A stretch of 8,319 nucleotides of DNA from Actinomycetota bacterium (GTDB lineage Bacteria; Actinomycetota; Thermoleophilia; Gaiellales; Gaiellaceae). The stretch covers positions 1 to 8,319 of the forward strand of contig JACDBY010000114.1 of the NCBI GenBank assembly GCA_013694685.1. Reading direction: 5' to 3'. The notes under the pieces were generated by a model. The model was not told the origin of the DNA, searched no databases, and was given only the letters and a program-made list of their open reading frames with translations. Positions 7,432 through 8,319 of the stretch are shown piece after piece; position 1 is the stretch's first letter; the number at the start of each line of letters is the position of its first letter. The position numbers were made by a program, and so were the translations under genes.

Positions 7432-8319
7432 TCAGCCGCGGAAGCGGCGGAGCGCCGCTTCGGCCACATCACCCGCCAGGACGTCGGCCCGGCGGCCCGG
7501 ACCCGAGGCGCGATACGTCATGACGGCCGCGACGACGACCCCGCTCCTGGAGACGACGAGACCCGCGTCGTGGCGCCCGGCATCGATCCACCCCGCCTTG
7601 TGGAGTACGACGACGCCGCGGCGTCGGTGGGTCACCCGCGCGAGCTTGCTGCGCGTCTGCACCTTGGCGAGCAGGTAGAGCAGGTAACGCGCCTCAGCCG
7701 GGCCGACGCCCGAGCGTGAGCGGCCGAGCGGGCCGAGCCCGGCGCTCGCAAGCCAGACGGCCCGGTGGAGCTGGGCGAGATCTGCAGCGGTCGTCGCCTT
7801 TCCGGCTCCCCAGCCCGGCTGGGAGACGACATTCAGCGGGATGCCTCGCGTGGCCGGCTCCCGCACCGGCTCGAGCGAGGTGCCGAGGAGGTAGCCCCCG
7901 TACATCTCCGTCCGCTCGAGGCCGATTGCGCGCATCGCGGCGTTGACGCGCGCGCCGCCGCCGCTCGTCGACCCGCCGAGATAGATGAGCCCTCGGTTGG
8001 CCGCGTCGTTGTCCGAGGCGATCAGCATCCCGCGCATGATCCGGTCGAGCGTGCTTCCGGGCGTGGGCGGGCCGTCGACCCGGCCGAGGAGCGCCACGGC
8101 GATCGCGAGCTTCAGGGTCGACGCCCCCGGGAAGGTCGCCCGCGCGTTCCAGGCGGCCCCGGCGCCCGAGCTCAGGTGCTCGACGTAGATCCCGGCCGTT
8201 CCCGGGAAGCCTGCGGCGAGCCGTCTGACCTCGCGCTGGAACCGCCCGTCGAGCCGCGGCGCCCGCACGCGCGGCCGCGCGGCGCGCGGCAGTCCGAAGA
8301 GGTTGTGAACGGTGCGTCC
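7432..8319 (-). CDS. Class A beta-lactamase-like serine hydrolase, N-terminus beyond window
   Basis: The frame is open from the right edge to TGA 7434-7432, giving 295 visible residues. A GTG at 8268 could be read as the start, but the 17 codons before it (GRTVHNLFGLPRAARPR) are open and protein-like, so the true start is probably outside; an export signal or extra domain is expected there. The penicillin-recognising fold motifs are all present (numbering from the GTG): Ser50-x-x-Lys53 in GASTLKL, Ser85-Asp86-Asn87 in IASDNDAAN and Lys224-Ala225-Gly226 in LHKAGWID, a KTG variant. Ser50 would be the acylated nucleophile. I could not identify a convincing omega-loop Glu166 equivalent, so it may be a peptidoglycan or other acyl hydrolase rather than a true beta-lactamase, and resistance should not be assumed. 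The gene is transcribed towards lon, with a 417-bp gap before the lon start. Confidence 0.88.
   Translation of the reverse strand, partial: GRTVHNLFGLPRAARPRVRAPRLDGRFQREVRRLAAGFPGTAGIYVEHLSSGAGAAWNARATFPGASTLKLAIAVALLGRVDGPPTPGSTLDRIMRGMLIASDNDAANRGLIYLGGSTSGGGARVNAAMRAIGLERTEMYGGYLLGTSLEPVREPATRGIPLNVVSQPGWGAGKATTAADLAQLHRAVWLASAGLGPLGRSRSGVGPAEARYLLYLLAKVQTRSKLARVTHRRRGVVVLHKAGWIDAGRHDAGLVVSRSGVVVAAVMTYRASGPGRRADVLAGDVAEAALRRFRG

Overview
The window is strongly GC-rich, with GTG starts and long antisense shadow frames. It looks like a chromosomal piece of a high-GC actinobacterium. The protein families, especially the small secreted protein ending DTGMQ and the degenerate metallo-beta-lactamase-fold protein, remind me most of Thermoleophilia (Gaiellales/Solirubrobacterales). 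That placement is recognition from memory, not a search result. No rRNA, tRNA, CRISPR array, transposase, integrase or phage gene was seen.

Layout, left to right. (1) 1-1478, minus: a large secreted protein with a clear signal peptide, cut by the left edge. (2) 1577-1954, plus: a small secreted protein with a carboxypeptidase-regulatory-like (beta-sandwich) domain, divergent from the first across a 98-bp gap. (3) 1956-2852, minus: a 298-residue protein with two tandem MshEN/GspE-N-type domains, a Pro/Glu-rich linker and a separate C-terminal domain; it meets gene 2 tail to tail. (4) 2883-3771, minus: a decayed two-component system. It holds a NarL/LuxR-type response regulator broken by two frameshifts and a histidine kinase reduced to about 70 codons by a large internal deletion plus a frameshift. 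(5) 3780-4427, plus: a metallo-beta-lactamase-fold protein that has lost most metal ligands. (6) 4412-4726, minus: an HxlR-type regulator, two bases downstream of (7) lon (4729-7014, minus), a complete ATP-dependent LonA protease. (8) 7015-7431: 417 bp without a gene, holding the lon promoter/RBS area and several strong inverted repeats, one pair of which interleaves as an H-type pseudoknot could. (9) 7432-8319, minus: a class A beta-lactamase-like serine hydrolase, open to the right edge and so lacking its N-terminus.

The core function is protein quality control (Lon) with a probably co-translated regulator. The rest is accessory: secreted proteins, a cell-wall/beta-lactamase-type hydrolase and a degenerate signalling locus. 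I found no convincing new defence or mobile system. The items most worth a second look are the decayed kinase/regulator pair, the ATPase-less tandem MshEN protein, the structured gap upstream of lon and the lon-hxlR coupling.
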